A stretch of DNA of 11,079 bases, taken from the NCBI GenBank assembly GCA_934256695.1, contig CAKQPE010000060.1:1-11079 (forward strand). The letters are read 5' to 3'. This document shows, piece by piece, positions 5,883-11,066 of this stretch; positions within the stretch are counted from its first letter, which is position 1, and each line of letters begins with the position of its first letter. The stretch comes from an uncultured Eubacteriales bacterium (GTDB lineage Bacteria > Bacillota > Clostridia > Lachnospirales > Anaerotignaceae). A model generated the notes under the pieces. That model was not told the DNA's origin, made no database searches, and saw nothing but the letters and a program-made list of their open reading frames with translations. Position numbers and translations under genes: made by a program.

Positions 5883-5916
5883 ATGATTTTAGTTCGATAA
5901 ATTTAAATTTTCTCAC

Positions 5917-6003
5917 GAAAAACGCAATGTAATTGTGTTTTGACAAAAGTTTTGGTTTCGCTTTTTCAAAAGCGAACAGGGAGCGGGACAGAGTCCCACG
6001 GTC
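5917..6003 (-). repeat. Structured intergenic repeat, copy C (inverted)
   Basis: Read on the minus strand this is GACC, hairpin 1 (GGGAC/GTCCC, 5997-5993 with 5989-5985), TCCCTG, hairpin 2 (TTCGCTTTT/AAAAGCGAA, 5976-5968 with 5965-5957), ACCAAAACTTTTGTC, hairpin 3 (AAAACACAAT at 5941-5932, ATTGCGTTTT at 5928-5919) and a T run. The order matches copies B and F, but all the outer stem bases of hairpin 2 are different. Beyond hairpin 3 the start motif appears again (5910-5891), as if the next unit of a tandem began there. Confidence 0.8.
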
Positions 6004-6067
6004 TTATCTTTTTTTGGCAGAATTTGCGGTTGAAAAAAGAGTGTAACCTACAGCTTTTTACAAAATT

Positions 6068-6096
6068 CCGCCCTTTTGGGTGGTATATTTTTTTTA
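6068..6096 (+). terminator. Terminator-like hairpin upstream of the LysM gene
   Basis: CCGCCC (6068-6073), loop TTTT and GGGTGG (6078-6083) form a 6-bp stem with one G-U pair, followed after TATA by a run of T. It could stop read-through from pgi and the repeat region before the LysM gene. The stem is short, so this is tentative. Confidence 0.4.
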
Positions 6097-6119
6097 AGTA
6101 AATTAAATGACTTTTAACC

Positions 6120-6161
6120 GTATAAATCAAAGGTTTAATGCGATTTATACATACATAAAAT
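6120..6161 (+). promoter_or_regulatory. Inverted repeat over a predicted promoter of the LysM gene
   Basis: GTATAAATC (6120-6128) and GATTTATAC (6142-6150) form a perfect 9-bp inverted repeat with half-site centres about 22 bases apart, two turns of the helix. A candidate promoter, TTTAAT (6134-6139) and TAAAAT (6156-6161) with a 16-base spacer, overlaps it. That placement would suit an operator for a dimeric regulator. The LysM ribosome binding site and ATG follow about 30 bases later. Confidence 0.4.
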
Positions 6162-6194
6162 TTCAAAAATATACCGCAAGGGGGAGGAAGCACT

Positions 6195-7346
6195 ATGGAA
6201 GAAATTTTAAATACGGGAAATGCACCTTTAAGCCAAAAGGAATTTACGTTTCCTGCCAATGTAAAACAAATGGGAAACATAGACCGTAAATTTAAAATAT
6301 ATATAGAGGATTATGTTTATACATATATTTATCAGTATGCCAAAACAGGCGGTTCAAGAGAAAAACTTATGGTGTTGGTTGGAAAGCATACATATGTTAA
6401 TGACTGTGACATACTTATAATAAGCGGTGCTTTACAGGGAAAATATGCTTCTGCTGAAAATGGAATACAGACATTTACCGATGAATCGTGGCTCTATATT
6501 AATGAACAGATGCGAAAATTTTTTGACGGCGAAAGTATCCTTGGCTGGTGTCATATTCAGCCGGAGTTCGGAATATTTATGATGGCAAGAGATGAAAATT
6601 TCCATAAAAGGTGTTTTAAAAACAGCTATCAGGTGTTTTGTACCATAGACCCTATAGAGAGACAGGAGTGTTTTTATACATATAACGATGATAAGTCTGC
6701 ACTGAGACCTGTAAAAGGATATTTTATATACTATGATAAAAATGAGTCCATGCAGGAATATATGCTTGAAAATAATATATCCGAGCCGAAAGAGCCGGAG
6801 GACAGCAACGATTTTGAAAGAGATATTGAAAGCGAAAAGTGCGAAAATATTATTGACCGAATAGATGCTGCCGACAGAATAAGGCGTGTGCTTAATACAA
6901 AGGAAGAAAAGAAAAAGAAATCTGTTTACGGACGGAAAATAGTTTTTGCGGCAATAGGCGGAGCTGTGTGTGCGGCTTTTATATTTGTCTGTGCCGGTAT
7001 TGTGCAGAATATGGAAAAGATACAGAATCTGGAAAGAGAGCTTAATGATGTAAAATATACATATTCAACCATAGACAAGCAGATAGAGGATACAGCTTCC
7101 CAAGTGTTTGCCGTTAAAAATGAGCAGGAGAGAGAAAAAACGGAAGAACAGGGTAAGCAAGAAGAAAAAAGCACATCCGAAAATATAGGCATATATACTG
7201 TTGAATACGGAGATACATTGTGGGGAATATGCCGAAAACATTACGGTTCGGCAGACATGATAAATTCTGTAATGGAGATAAATGCTATAGAAAACATGGA
7301 TACACTTTATGTAGGAGAGAAAATTGTTCTGCCGGAGAAAAAATAA
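6195..7346 (+). CDS. Membrane protein with degenerate MPN/JAMM-like domain and LysM domain
   Basis: A 383-residue protein of unknown function. Residues about 30-185 resemble an MPN (JAB1/Mov34) fold: EKLMVLVG (56-63), GWCHIQPEFGIFMMARD (117-133) and VFCTIDPIERQ (147-157). These align by eye with EVMGLMLG, GWYHTHPGFGxxLSxxD and VVVDPIQ of active members. Glu56, His120 and Asp133 are kept, but the second metal-binding His is Gln122 and the serine is Met130, so peptidase activity is doubtful. An acidic linker (about 191-240), KKKK, a single membrane segment (about 249-269) and a charged coiled coil (about 270-325) follow. A LysM domain (333-380, YTVEYGDTLWGICRKHYG) ends the protein. Likely topology is MPN-like domain inside, LysM in the wall. 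The ATG follows GGGGGAGG. It is flanked by terminators and probably monocistronic. Confidence 0.8.
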   Translation: MEEILNTGNAPLSQKEFTFPANVKQMGNIDRKFKIYIEDYVYTYIYQYAKTGGSREKLMVLVGKHTYVNDCDILIISGALQGKYASAENGIQTFTDESWLYINEQMRKFFDGESILGWCHIQPEFGIFMMARDENFHKRCFKNSYQVFCTIDPIERQECFYTYNDDKSALRPVKGYFIYYDKNESMQEYMLENNISEPKEPEDSNDFERDIESEKCENIIDRIDAADRIRRVLNTKEEKKKKSVYGRKIVFAAIGGAVCAAFIFVCAGIVQNMEKIQNLERELNDVKYTYSTIDKQIEDTASQVFAVKNEQEREKTEEQGKQEEKSTSENIGIYTVEYGDTLWGICRKHYGSADMINSVMEINAIENMDTLYVGEKIVLPEKK

Positions 7347-7413
7347 AGAACAACATTGACGGAAGGCTTTAAAGCCATGCAGCTTATTAATGGAATTTTA
7401 GATTTAATACAAA

Positions 7414-7443
7414 AAAACGTACTGATAAATCAGTACGTTTTTT
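7414..7443. terminator. Bidirectional terminator between the LysM gene and tRNA-Leu
   Basis: AAAAACGTACTGAT (7414-7427), loop AA and ATCAGTACGTTTTT (7430-7443) form a perfect 14-bp stem. On the plus strand it ends the LysM gene, about 70 bases after its stop. On the minus strand it has a seven-T tail and could end the tRNA transcript. Confidence 0.88.
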
Positions 7444-7450
7444 ATTAAAA

Positions 7451-7503
7451 TTTAGGTCAAGCCTTTTTAAAGGCTTGTGAGTGTGGGCAAAGCCCATAGT
7501 TTT
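7451..7503 (-). repeat. Structured intergenic repeat, copy D (partial)
   Basis: Read on the minus strand this is AAACT, hairpin 1 (TGGGC/GCCCA, 7496-7492 with 7488-7484, loop TTT), CACTCA, hairpin 2 (CAAGCCTTT/AAAGGCTTG, 7477-7469 with 7466-7458) and ACCTAAATTTTA. It has no start motif. In place of hairpin 3 stands the terminator at 7414-7443, again putting a terminator where hairpin 3 belongs. It begins about ten bases beyond the 3' end of tRNA-Leu on the same strand. Confidence 0.75.
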
Positions 7504-7513
7504 AGATTTTTAA

Positions 7514-7597
7514 TGCGGATAGTGGGAATCGAACCCACACTATGTCACCATAATCGGATTTTGAGTCCGACGCGTCTGCCAGTTCCGCCATATCCGC
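7514..7597 (-). tRNA. tRNA-Leu, anticodon CAA
   Basis: On the minus strand a complete class II tRNA folds. The acceptor stem is GCGGATA (7597-7591) with TATCCGC (7521-7515), with discriminator A at 7514. The anticodon stem TCGGA/TCCGA encloses the loop CTCAAAA, giving anticodon CAA for the codon UUG. The long variable arm (around TTATGGTGACATAGT) and the GTGGG-TTCGATT-CCCAC T-arm fit leucine. The 3' CCA is not encoded and would be added by nucleotidyltransferase. It has its own promoter (7612-7640) and lies between efp and repeat copy D. Confidence 0.96.
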
Positions 7598-7611
7598 ATA
7601 ATGTATTTAAT

Positions 7612-7640
7612 ATTATATCACAGGGGAAAAATAAAATCAA
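7612..7640 (-). promoter_or_regulatory. Predicted sigma-A promoter of tRNA-Leu
   Basis: On the minus strand, TTGATT (7640-7635) and a perfect TATAAT (7617-7612) are 17 bases apart. Transcription would begin near 7605, so the 5' leader is only about eight bases. The -35 directly abuts the T tail of the efp terminator, a tight packing of end and start signals. Confidence 0.75.
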
Positions 7641-7641
7641 C

Positions 7642-7673
7642 AAAAAAATAATACCGCAGAAATTAATCTGCGG
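7642..7673 (-). terminator. Rho-independent terminator of efp
   Basis: On the minus strand CCGCAGA (7673-7667) and TCTGCGG (7660-7654) form a 7-bp stem with loop TTAATT, followed by TATTATTTTTTTG. It lies about 25 bases past the efp stop and separates efp from tRNA-Leu. Confidence 0.85.
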
Positions 7674-7696
7674 CATTAAAATCCAACTTAAAAATA

Positions 7697-8260
7697 TTAG
7701 TTGTTTACACGGCCAAGGTATTCGCCTGTTCTTGTGTCGATTTTGATGATTTCACCCTGATTGATGAAAAGAGGTACGTTTACTGTAGCACCTGTTTCAA
7801 CTGTAGCAGGTTTTGTAGCACCCTGAGCTGTGTTGCCTGCAAAACCAGGCTCTGTCTCTGTGATTTCAAGTTCAACAAAGAGAGGTGGTTCAATACCGAA
7901 TACTTCGCCTTCGTAGGAAAGAATCTTAACCATTTCGTTTTCCTTAACGAATTTAAGAGTATCACCGATTTCATGTGCATTTACAGCAATCTGATCATAT
8001 GTCTCTGTGTTCATAAAGTGATAAAGGTCACCGTCGTTGTAAAGATACTGCATATCAAGTCTGTCGATATGAGCTCTTGGCATTTTTTCTGTAGGTCTGA
8101 ATGTTTTTTCTACTACACTGCCTGTTTTAAGATTTTTGATTTTTGTACGAACGAAAGCAGCACCCTTACCAGGTTTTACGTGCTGGAACTCAAGAACAAC
8201 AAAAATATCGCCTTCATATTCAATAGTAGCGCCGTTTCTAAATTCACTTGCAGATATCAT
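7697..8260 (-). CDS. efp: Translation elongation factor P
   Basis: EF-P binds the ribosome beside the P site and relieves stalling at consecutive prolines. The 187-residue length is normal. The N-terminal KOW-like domain has the loop HVKPGKGAAFVRTK (27-40), whose tip Lys32 is the residue that carries a modification in other bacteria. The two OB-type domains follow, with the conserved SYEGEVFGIEPPLFVELEI region (115-133) and the C-terminal signature IKIDTRTGEYLGR (172-184). The ATG at 8260 follows AAGGAGG by seven bases. It is 86 bases downstream of aroK/Q on the same strand; aroQ next to efp is common in Firmicutes, usually with a peptidase gene between that is missing here. A weak promoter (TTGCGA, 17 bases, TAAACT) may lie in the gap. 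The gene has its own terminator at 7642-7673. Confidence 0.97.
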   Translation of the reverse strand: MISASEFRNGATIEYEGDIFVVLEFQHVKPGKGAAFVRTKIKNLKTGSVVEKTFRPTEKMPRAHIDRLDMQYLYNDGDLYHFMNTETYDQIAVNAHEIGDTLKFVKENEMVKILSYEGEVFGIEPPLFVELEITETEPGFAGNTAQGATKPATVETGATVNVPLFINQGEIIKIDTRTGEYLGRVNN

Positions 8261-8346
8261 TAAAAATCCTCCTTAATAAGTACGTGTCTATCTTATATAG
8301 TTTAAAATAAAACAAGCTATTTCGCAATATATTTTTTAAAAAAAAT

Positions 8347-9303
8347 CTATTTTAATCTTAATTTAAGTGCCGTAAGAGCCAATATATAGCCGTCCTCGCC
8401 GAAACCGCACATCTGACCTATACAGACAGGGGCTGTTACGGACTTATGTCTGAACTCATCTCTCTGGTGGATATTGGAAAGATGAACCTCGATAGTCGGT
8501 ATCTGGACAGAAGCTATGGCATCTCTTATGGCATAACTGTAGTGGGTGTATGCACCGGGATTTATTATTATGCCGTCAACATGGTCATAGTAGCATTTCT
8601 GAAGGCGGTCGATAATTGCACCTTCGTAATTGGACTGAAAAATTTCTATATCAAAGCCCATTTTTCTGCCTTCTTCGGATATATATTTATTTATATCCTC
8701 CAGTGTTCTTGTGCCGTATATGCCTTTTTCCCTTATACCGGTAAAATTAAGGTTAGGGCCATGGATAATACAGATTTTTTTCATAAACTTTCCCTCCAGT
8801 CTTTCGGCTATTTTGTTTGTTATATAATTTACTGTTCCGCCTGAAACTTGAACGGTTATATCGGCATATTTTTCATAGGTAGGTATGCGTTCCTGCATAA
8901 GTGAACGGATTTTTTCCATTTTATCGCCGCCGTTTAGAAGTGGTCTTGATGTATCTTTTTCTATATTGCGGTAAATATGCTCCGGTGTTGCTTTAAGGTA
9001 AAGAACGATACCGTTTTTCTTTAAAAGATTCATATTTTCTTTGTTTTTTATAATTCCGCCGCCGGTTGCTATTATTATGCCTTTTTTATTGGATACTTCA
9101 CGGCAGACTTCTGTTTCAAGATTTCGGAAATATGGTTCGCCTTTTTTTGCGAATATTTCCGGTATAGACATATGTTCTTTATTTTCTATATATTTATCGG
9201 TATCTATAAAATTGCATCTGAAGTATCGGCTGAGCTTTTTGCCGAAGGTTGTTTTTCCGCAGCCCATAAAACCGATAAGAACTATATTTTTATTTAAATT
9301 CAT
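8347..9303 (-). CDS. aroK/aroQ: Fused shikimate kinase - type II 3-dehydroquinate dehydratase
   Basis: One 318-residue frame carries two shikimate pathway enzymes. Residues 1-173 are shikimate kinase: the Walker A loop GFMGCGKT (11-18), Asp34 and Asp36 in DTD, FRNLE (59-63, Arg60), GGG (81-83) and the lid arginine in SRPLL (119-123). Residues 174-318 are a full-length type II dehydroquinase: HGPNLN (181-186), the catalytic tyrosine in IYG (Tyr196), INPGAYTHYS (247-256), EVHLSNIHQRDEFRH (272-286; His274, Arg281, Arg285). The two catalyse steps 5 and 3 of the pathway, and AroE encoded just upstream supplies step 4. At the junction, Met174 is an ordinary AroQ start preceded by a perfect GGAGGG (8792-8797), so free AroQ may also be made. 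The ATG at 9303 follows AAGGTGG. A 178-base gap holding a repeat pair separates it from aroE. Confidence 0.94.
   Translation of the reverse strand: MNLNKNIVLIGFMGCGKTTFGKKLSRYFRCNFIDTDKYIENKEHMSIPEIFAKKGEPYFRNLETEVCREVSNKKGIIIATGGGIIKNKENMNLLKKNGIVLYLKATPEHIYRNIEKDTSRPLLNGGDKMEKIRSLMQERIPTYEKYADITVQVSGGTVNYITNKIAERLEGKFMKKICIIHGPNLNFTGIREKGIYGTRTLEDINKYISEEGRKMGFDIEIFQSNYEGAIIDRLQKCYYDHVDGIIINPGAYTHYSYAIRDAIASVQIPTIEVHLSNIHQRDEFRHKSVTAPVCIGQMCGFGEDGYILALTALKLRLK
8792..8797 (-). promoter_or_regulatory. Internal ribosome binding site at the aroK-aroQ junction
   Basis: GGAGGG on the minus strand is seven bases before an in-frame ATG (8784-8782) that encodes Met174, where the dehydroquinase homology begins (MKKICIIHGPNLN). 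The site lies in the shikimate kinase codons for LEG. A Shine-Dalgarno sequence this good, placed exactly at the domain boundary, suggests either a recent fusion of two genes or a second start still in use. Confidence 0.7.
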
Positions 9304-9330
9304 ACATTACCACCTTTTTAAAAAGATAAA

Positions 9331-9475
9331 AACCGTGGACTCTGTCCACACCTGCAAGCCTTTGAAAAGGCTTGACCTAAACTTTAACATAAAACGCAAT
9401 GTAATTGAGTTTTAATAAAAGTTTTTGTCCAGTTTTTTCAAAAACTGGTCAGGGTTTGGAGTGAAACCCCAAGGT
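9331..9475. repeat. Facing pair of structured repeats between aroE and aroK/Q (copies E1 and E2)
   Basis: The left half, on the plus strand, is AACC, hairpin 1 (GTGGAC 9335-9340 with GTCCAC 9344-9349), ACCTG, hairpin 2 (CAAGCCTTT 9355-9363 with AAAGGCTTG 9366-9374) and ACCTAAACTTT. The right half is inverted: hairpin 1 (9456-9461 with 9467-9472, one A-C mismatch), CAGGG, hairpin 2 (CCAGTTTTT 9429-9437 with AAAAACTGG 9440-9448) and AAAAGTTTTT. Hairpin 3 (9391-9400 with 9404-9413, one mismatch) is shared in the middle. The two halves have different stem sequences, so this is not a simple inverted duplication. It ends seven bases from the aroE stop and lies inside the expected operon message. 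Confidence 0.8.
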
Positions 9476-9481
9476 ATTGTT

Positions 9482-10357
9482 TTAGTGTTTTCTGAAATAT
9501 TCGGAGAGAGTGTTTTTGATTTCGACGGATTTTTCTTCGCTTATTTCGCAGTCATGCCAAATCTCGTAAGATGCTATTCCCTGATAAATAAGCATATCGA
9601 AGCCGTTTACACATTTGCAGCCGTGATTTCTTGCATCATGCAGCAGTTTTGTCTCCCATGGAATATATATTACGTCAAATACGGATTTTACGCCGTCAAA
9701 GAAATTTTCGTCTGTAATCGGAGAGATCCATTTTCCTTCGCCCATGCCTACGGAGGTCGCATTTATTACCACATCGGGCTTAGGATATGAATAAATATCG
9801 TCAAAGCCGATTACGTCTGTTTCACCAGTGTAATAGGAGCTTATTTGGTTTTTGAGAGCCTCGGCTTTTTCCTTTGTACGGTTTACAAATATAATTTTTT
9901 TTGCATTCATTTCCGCAAGTAAAACCGCTGCGGAATTTGCCGCACCGCCTGCACCGAGAAGCATAACTGTGTTATTTGTAATTTCTGTTTTATTTATATT
10001 AAAACTCTTTTTAAGGCCGAGAATATCCGTGTTGTAGCCTTTAAAACCGTTTGGTGTACGTTTAAGTGTGTTTACAGCACCGATTTTTTCTGCAAGAGAG
10101 TCGATTGCACAAAGACTTTCCATAACACTTATTTTATGCGGAACTGTAACATTAAGTCCTTCAAAGCCAAGGGCAAAAAGACCGTCAACAGCTGTTTTAA
10201 TATCTTTTTCGTCAACCCTGAAAGGAATATAAACTCCGTTAAAATTAAGTTCTGAAAGAATGGTATTTTGCAGTACAGGTGAAAAGCTGTGCTCAATAGG
10301 GTTGCCTATTATTCCGTAGGCTTTTGTATGTCCGTTATAAGTATCAAATACCTTCAT
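9482..10357 (-). CDS. aroE: Shikimate dehydrogenase
   Basis: Reduces 3-dehydroshikimate to shikimate with NADPH, step 4 of the shikimate pathway; cytosolic. The 291-residue product shows the substrate-binding SFSPVLQN (24-31, Ser24 and Ser26), NVTVPHK (69-75, catalytic Lys75), GAVNTL (93-98), YNTD (108-111, catalytic Asp111), the NADP-binding loop GAGGAA (135-140), NRT (159-161, the usual NADP phosphate site), NATSVGM (199-205) and GFDMLIYQGIASYEIW (252-267). All key residues are intact. The ATG at 10357 follows GGAG by nine bases and is only 16 bases past the yqeG stop, so the two are co-transcribed. The aroE-yqeG pairing also occurs in Bacillus, where yqeH lies between; yqeH is absent here. 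Its stop lies next to the repeat pair at 9331-9475. Confidence 0.96.
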   Translation of the reverse strand: MKVFDTYNGHTKAYGIIGNPIEHSFSPVLQNTILSELNFNGVYIPFRVDEKDIKTAVDGLFALGFEGLNVTVPHKISVMESLCAIDSLAEKIGAVNTLKRTPNGFKGYNTDILGLKKSFNINKTEITNNTVMLLGAGGAANSAAVLLAEMNAKKIIFVNRTKEKAEALKNQISSYYTGETDVIGFDDIYSYPKPDVVINATSVGMGEGKWISPITDENFFDGVKSVFDVIYIPWETKLLHDARNHGCKCVNGFDMLIYQGIASYEIWHDCEISEEKSVEIKNTLSEYFRKH

Positions 10358-10373
10358 ATTGAATCACTCCGTT

Positions 10374-10877
10374 TTATTTTTTGTTTCTGGTTTTATATAT
10401 ATTTAGAACTATTTTTTCAGCACCACGTTTTACTTTTGTTATAAGCTGGTCACGGTTGCAGATAGGCTCTGTGTAAACTGCAAGTACATTTGCTCTATGG
10501 GCACAGTACATATCGGTAAATACCTGATCGCCTATCATGGCAGCTGATTTGTTGTCCGCACCGAAATTTTTTATAACTTCATTCAGTTTTTTAATACCGG
10601 GTTTTCCCGCCTTCCAGACAGGAAGTGCCTTTAATTTTCGGTTAAAAAGCTCTACTCGTTTTCGGTTATTATTTGAAAGCAGACAGAGAGAAAAACCCTG
10701 CTGTCTCAAATATTCAAAAAAATCGGCTGTTTTGTCGTCCGGCTCTGCCACATCAAATGGAGCAACCGTGTTGTCTATATCAAATATAAGCACACGTATG
10801 CCTTTTGCTTTAAAATCTTCAAGAGGCATATCAAATATTGATTTAACATATACATCAGGAAAAAAGTTTTCTAACAT
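10374..10877 (-). CDS. yqeG: YqeG family HAD-type phosphatase
   Basis: A 167-residue HAD-superfamily (subclass IIIA) phosphatase of the YqeG family; the natural substrate is not established. The motifs are complete: motif I DIDNT (33-37, nucleophile Asp33 and acid/base Asp35), motif II LLSNNN (66-71, Ser68), the motif III lysine in AGKPG (90-94, Lys92) and motif IV GDQVFTD (116-122, Asp117 and Asp122). There is no signal peptide, so it is cytosolic. The ATG at 10877 follows AAGGAGG by six bases. It is the first gene of the yqeG-aroE operon and has a near-consensus promoter at 10903-10931. A basic C-terminal tail ends in KTRNKK. Confidence 0.93.
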   Translation of the reverse strand: MLENFFPDVYVKSIFDMPLEDFKAKGIRVLIFDIDNTVAPFDVAEPDDKTADFFEYLRQQGFSLCLLSNNNRKRVELFNRKLKALPVWKAGKPGIKKLNEVIKNFGADNKSAAMIGDQVFTDMYCAHRANVLAVYTEPICNRDQLITKVKRGAEKIVLNIYKTRNKK

Positions 10878-10902
10878 TCAAATCCTCCTTGTCACTTTAG
10901 AA

Positions 10903-10931
10903 ATTATACCAATAAAGAACAACGGTTTCAA
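10903..10931 (-). promoter_or_regulatory. Sigma-A promoter of the yqeG-aroE operon
   Basis: On the minus strand, TTGAAA (10931-10926) and TATAAT (10908-10903) are exactly 17 bases apart, with TGG just before the -10 as an extended element. It is the best promoter match in the window. Transcription would begin near 10896, giving a leader of about 20 bases that contains the AAGGAGG. Confidence 0.85.
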
Positions 10932-10951
10932 GGATTAGAAAAAAAGACAGC

Positions 10952-11066
10952 TAAATATAAATTTATCGGACTAAAAGACCTTGTGGCGTTGCCCCAATAC
11001 CTCACGATTTTTTGAAAAAAATCGAGTAAAACTTTTATCAAAACGCAATTACATTGCGTTTTTCGG
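10952..11066 (+). repeat. Structured intergenic repeat, copy F (complete)
   Basis: The start motif TAAATATAAATTTATCGGACT (10952-10972) is followed by AAAAGACC, hairpin 1 (TTGTGGC 10981-10987 with GCCCCAA 10991-10997, one T-C mismatch), ACCTCA, hairpin 2 (CGATTTTTT 11005-11013 with AAAAAATCG 11016-11024), AGTAAAACTTTTATC and hairpin 3 (AAAACGCAAT 11040-11049, loop TAC, ATTGCGTTTT 11053-11062), then TTCGG. From hairpin 2 to the end it differs from copy B only in the outer stem pair of hairpin 2 (C-A-A/T-T-G against C-G-A/T-C-G), a clean compensatory change. It lies upstream of the yqeG promoter and points away from it. Confidence 0.85.

Larger units (their letters stand above)
5495..5910. mobile_element. 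416-base segment bounded by perfect 20-bp inverted repeats
   Basis: AAATTTAAATTTATCGAACT at 5495-5514 recurs exactly inverted at 5891-5910. Between them lie structured repeat copy B and four short palindromic repeats, with no transposase and no credible gene. This shape resembles a miniature inverted-repeat element or several elements nested together. I saw no clear target-site duplication: the left flank is TTTGTGCT and the right flank is TTCTCACG. An alternative is that the 20-mer is simply the start motif of two neighbouring repeat modules that face each other, because the same motif begins copies A and F. Confidence 0.5.
5431..6194. other. 764-base gene-free region filled with structured repeats
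   Basis: This gap between pgi and the LysM gene holds, in order, the pgi terminator (5460-5489), a full copy of the structured repeat (5495-5605), four short palindromic repeats of a second family (5625-5882), the right arm of a perfect 20-bp inverted repeat (5891-5910), an inverted copy of the structured repeat (5917-6003), a terminator-like hairpin (6068-6090) and the likely promoter and operator of the LysM gene (6120-6161). Short open frames here lie in repeat sequence, with no ribosome binding site or recognisable product. Confidence 0.85.

Noticed and set aside
5495..6003. A CRISPR array
   Set aside because: The repeats are in mixed orientation and irregularly spaced, and the units contain several different hairpins. 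There are no uniform spacers and no cas gene.
7477..7746. A plus-strand frame of 89 codons over tRNA-Leu and the efp end
   Set aside because: It reads through a complete tRNA on the opposite strand, a terminator and part of efp. It is a chance frame.
8261..8346. A terminator between aroK/Q and efp
   Set aside because: Only an A/T stretch (AAAAAATATATT and a T run) is present, with no G-C stem. The two genes may be co-transcribed, with a possible weak extra promoter for efp.
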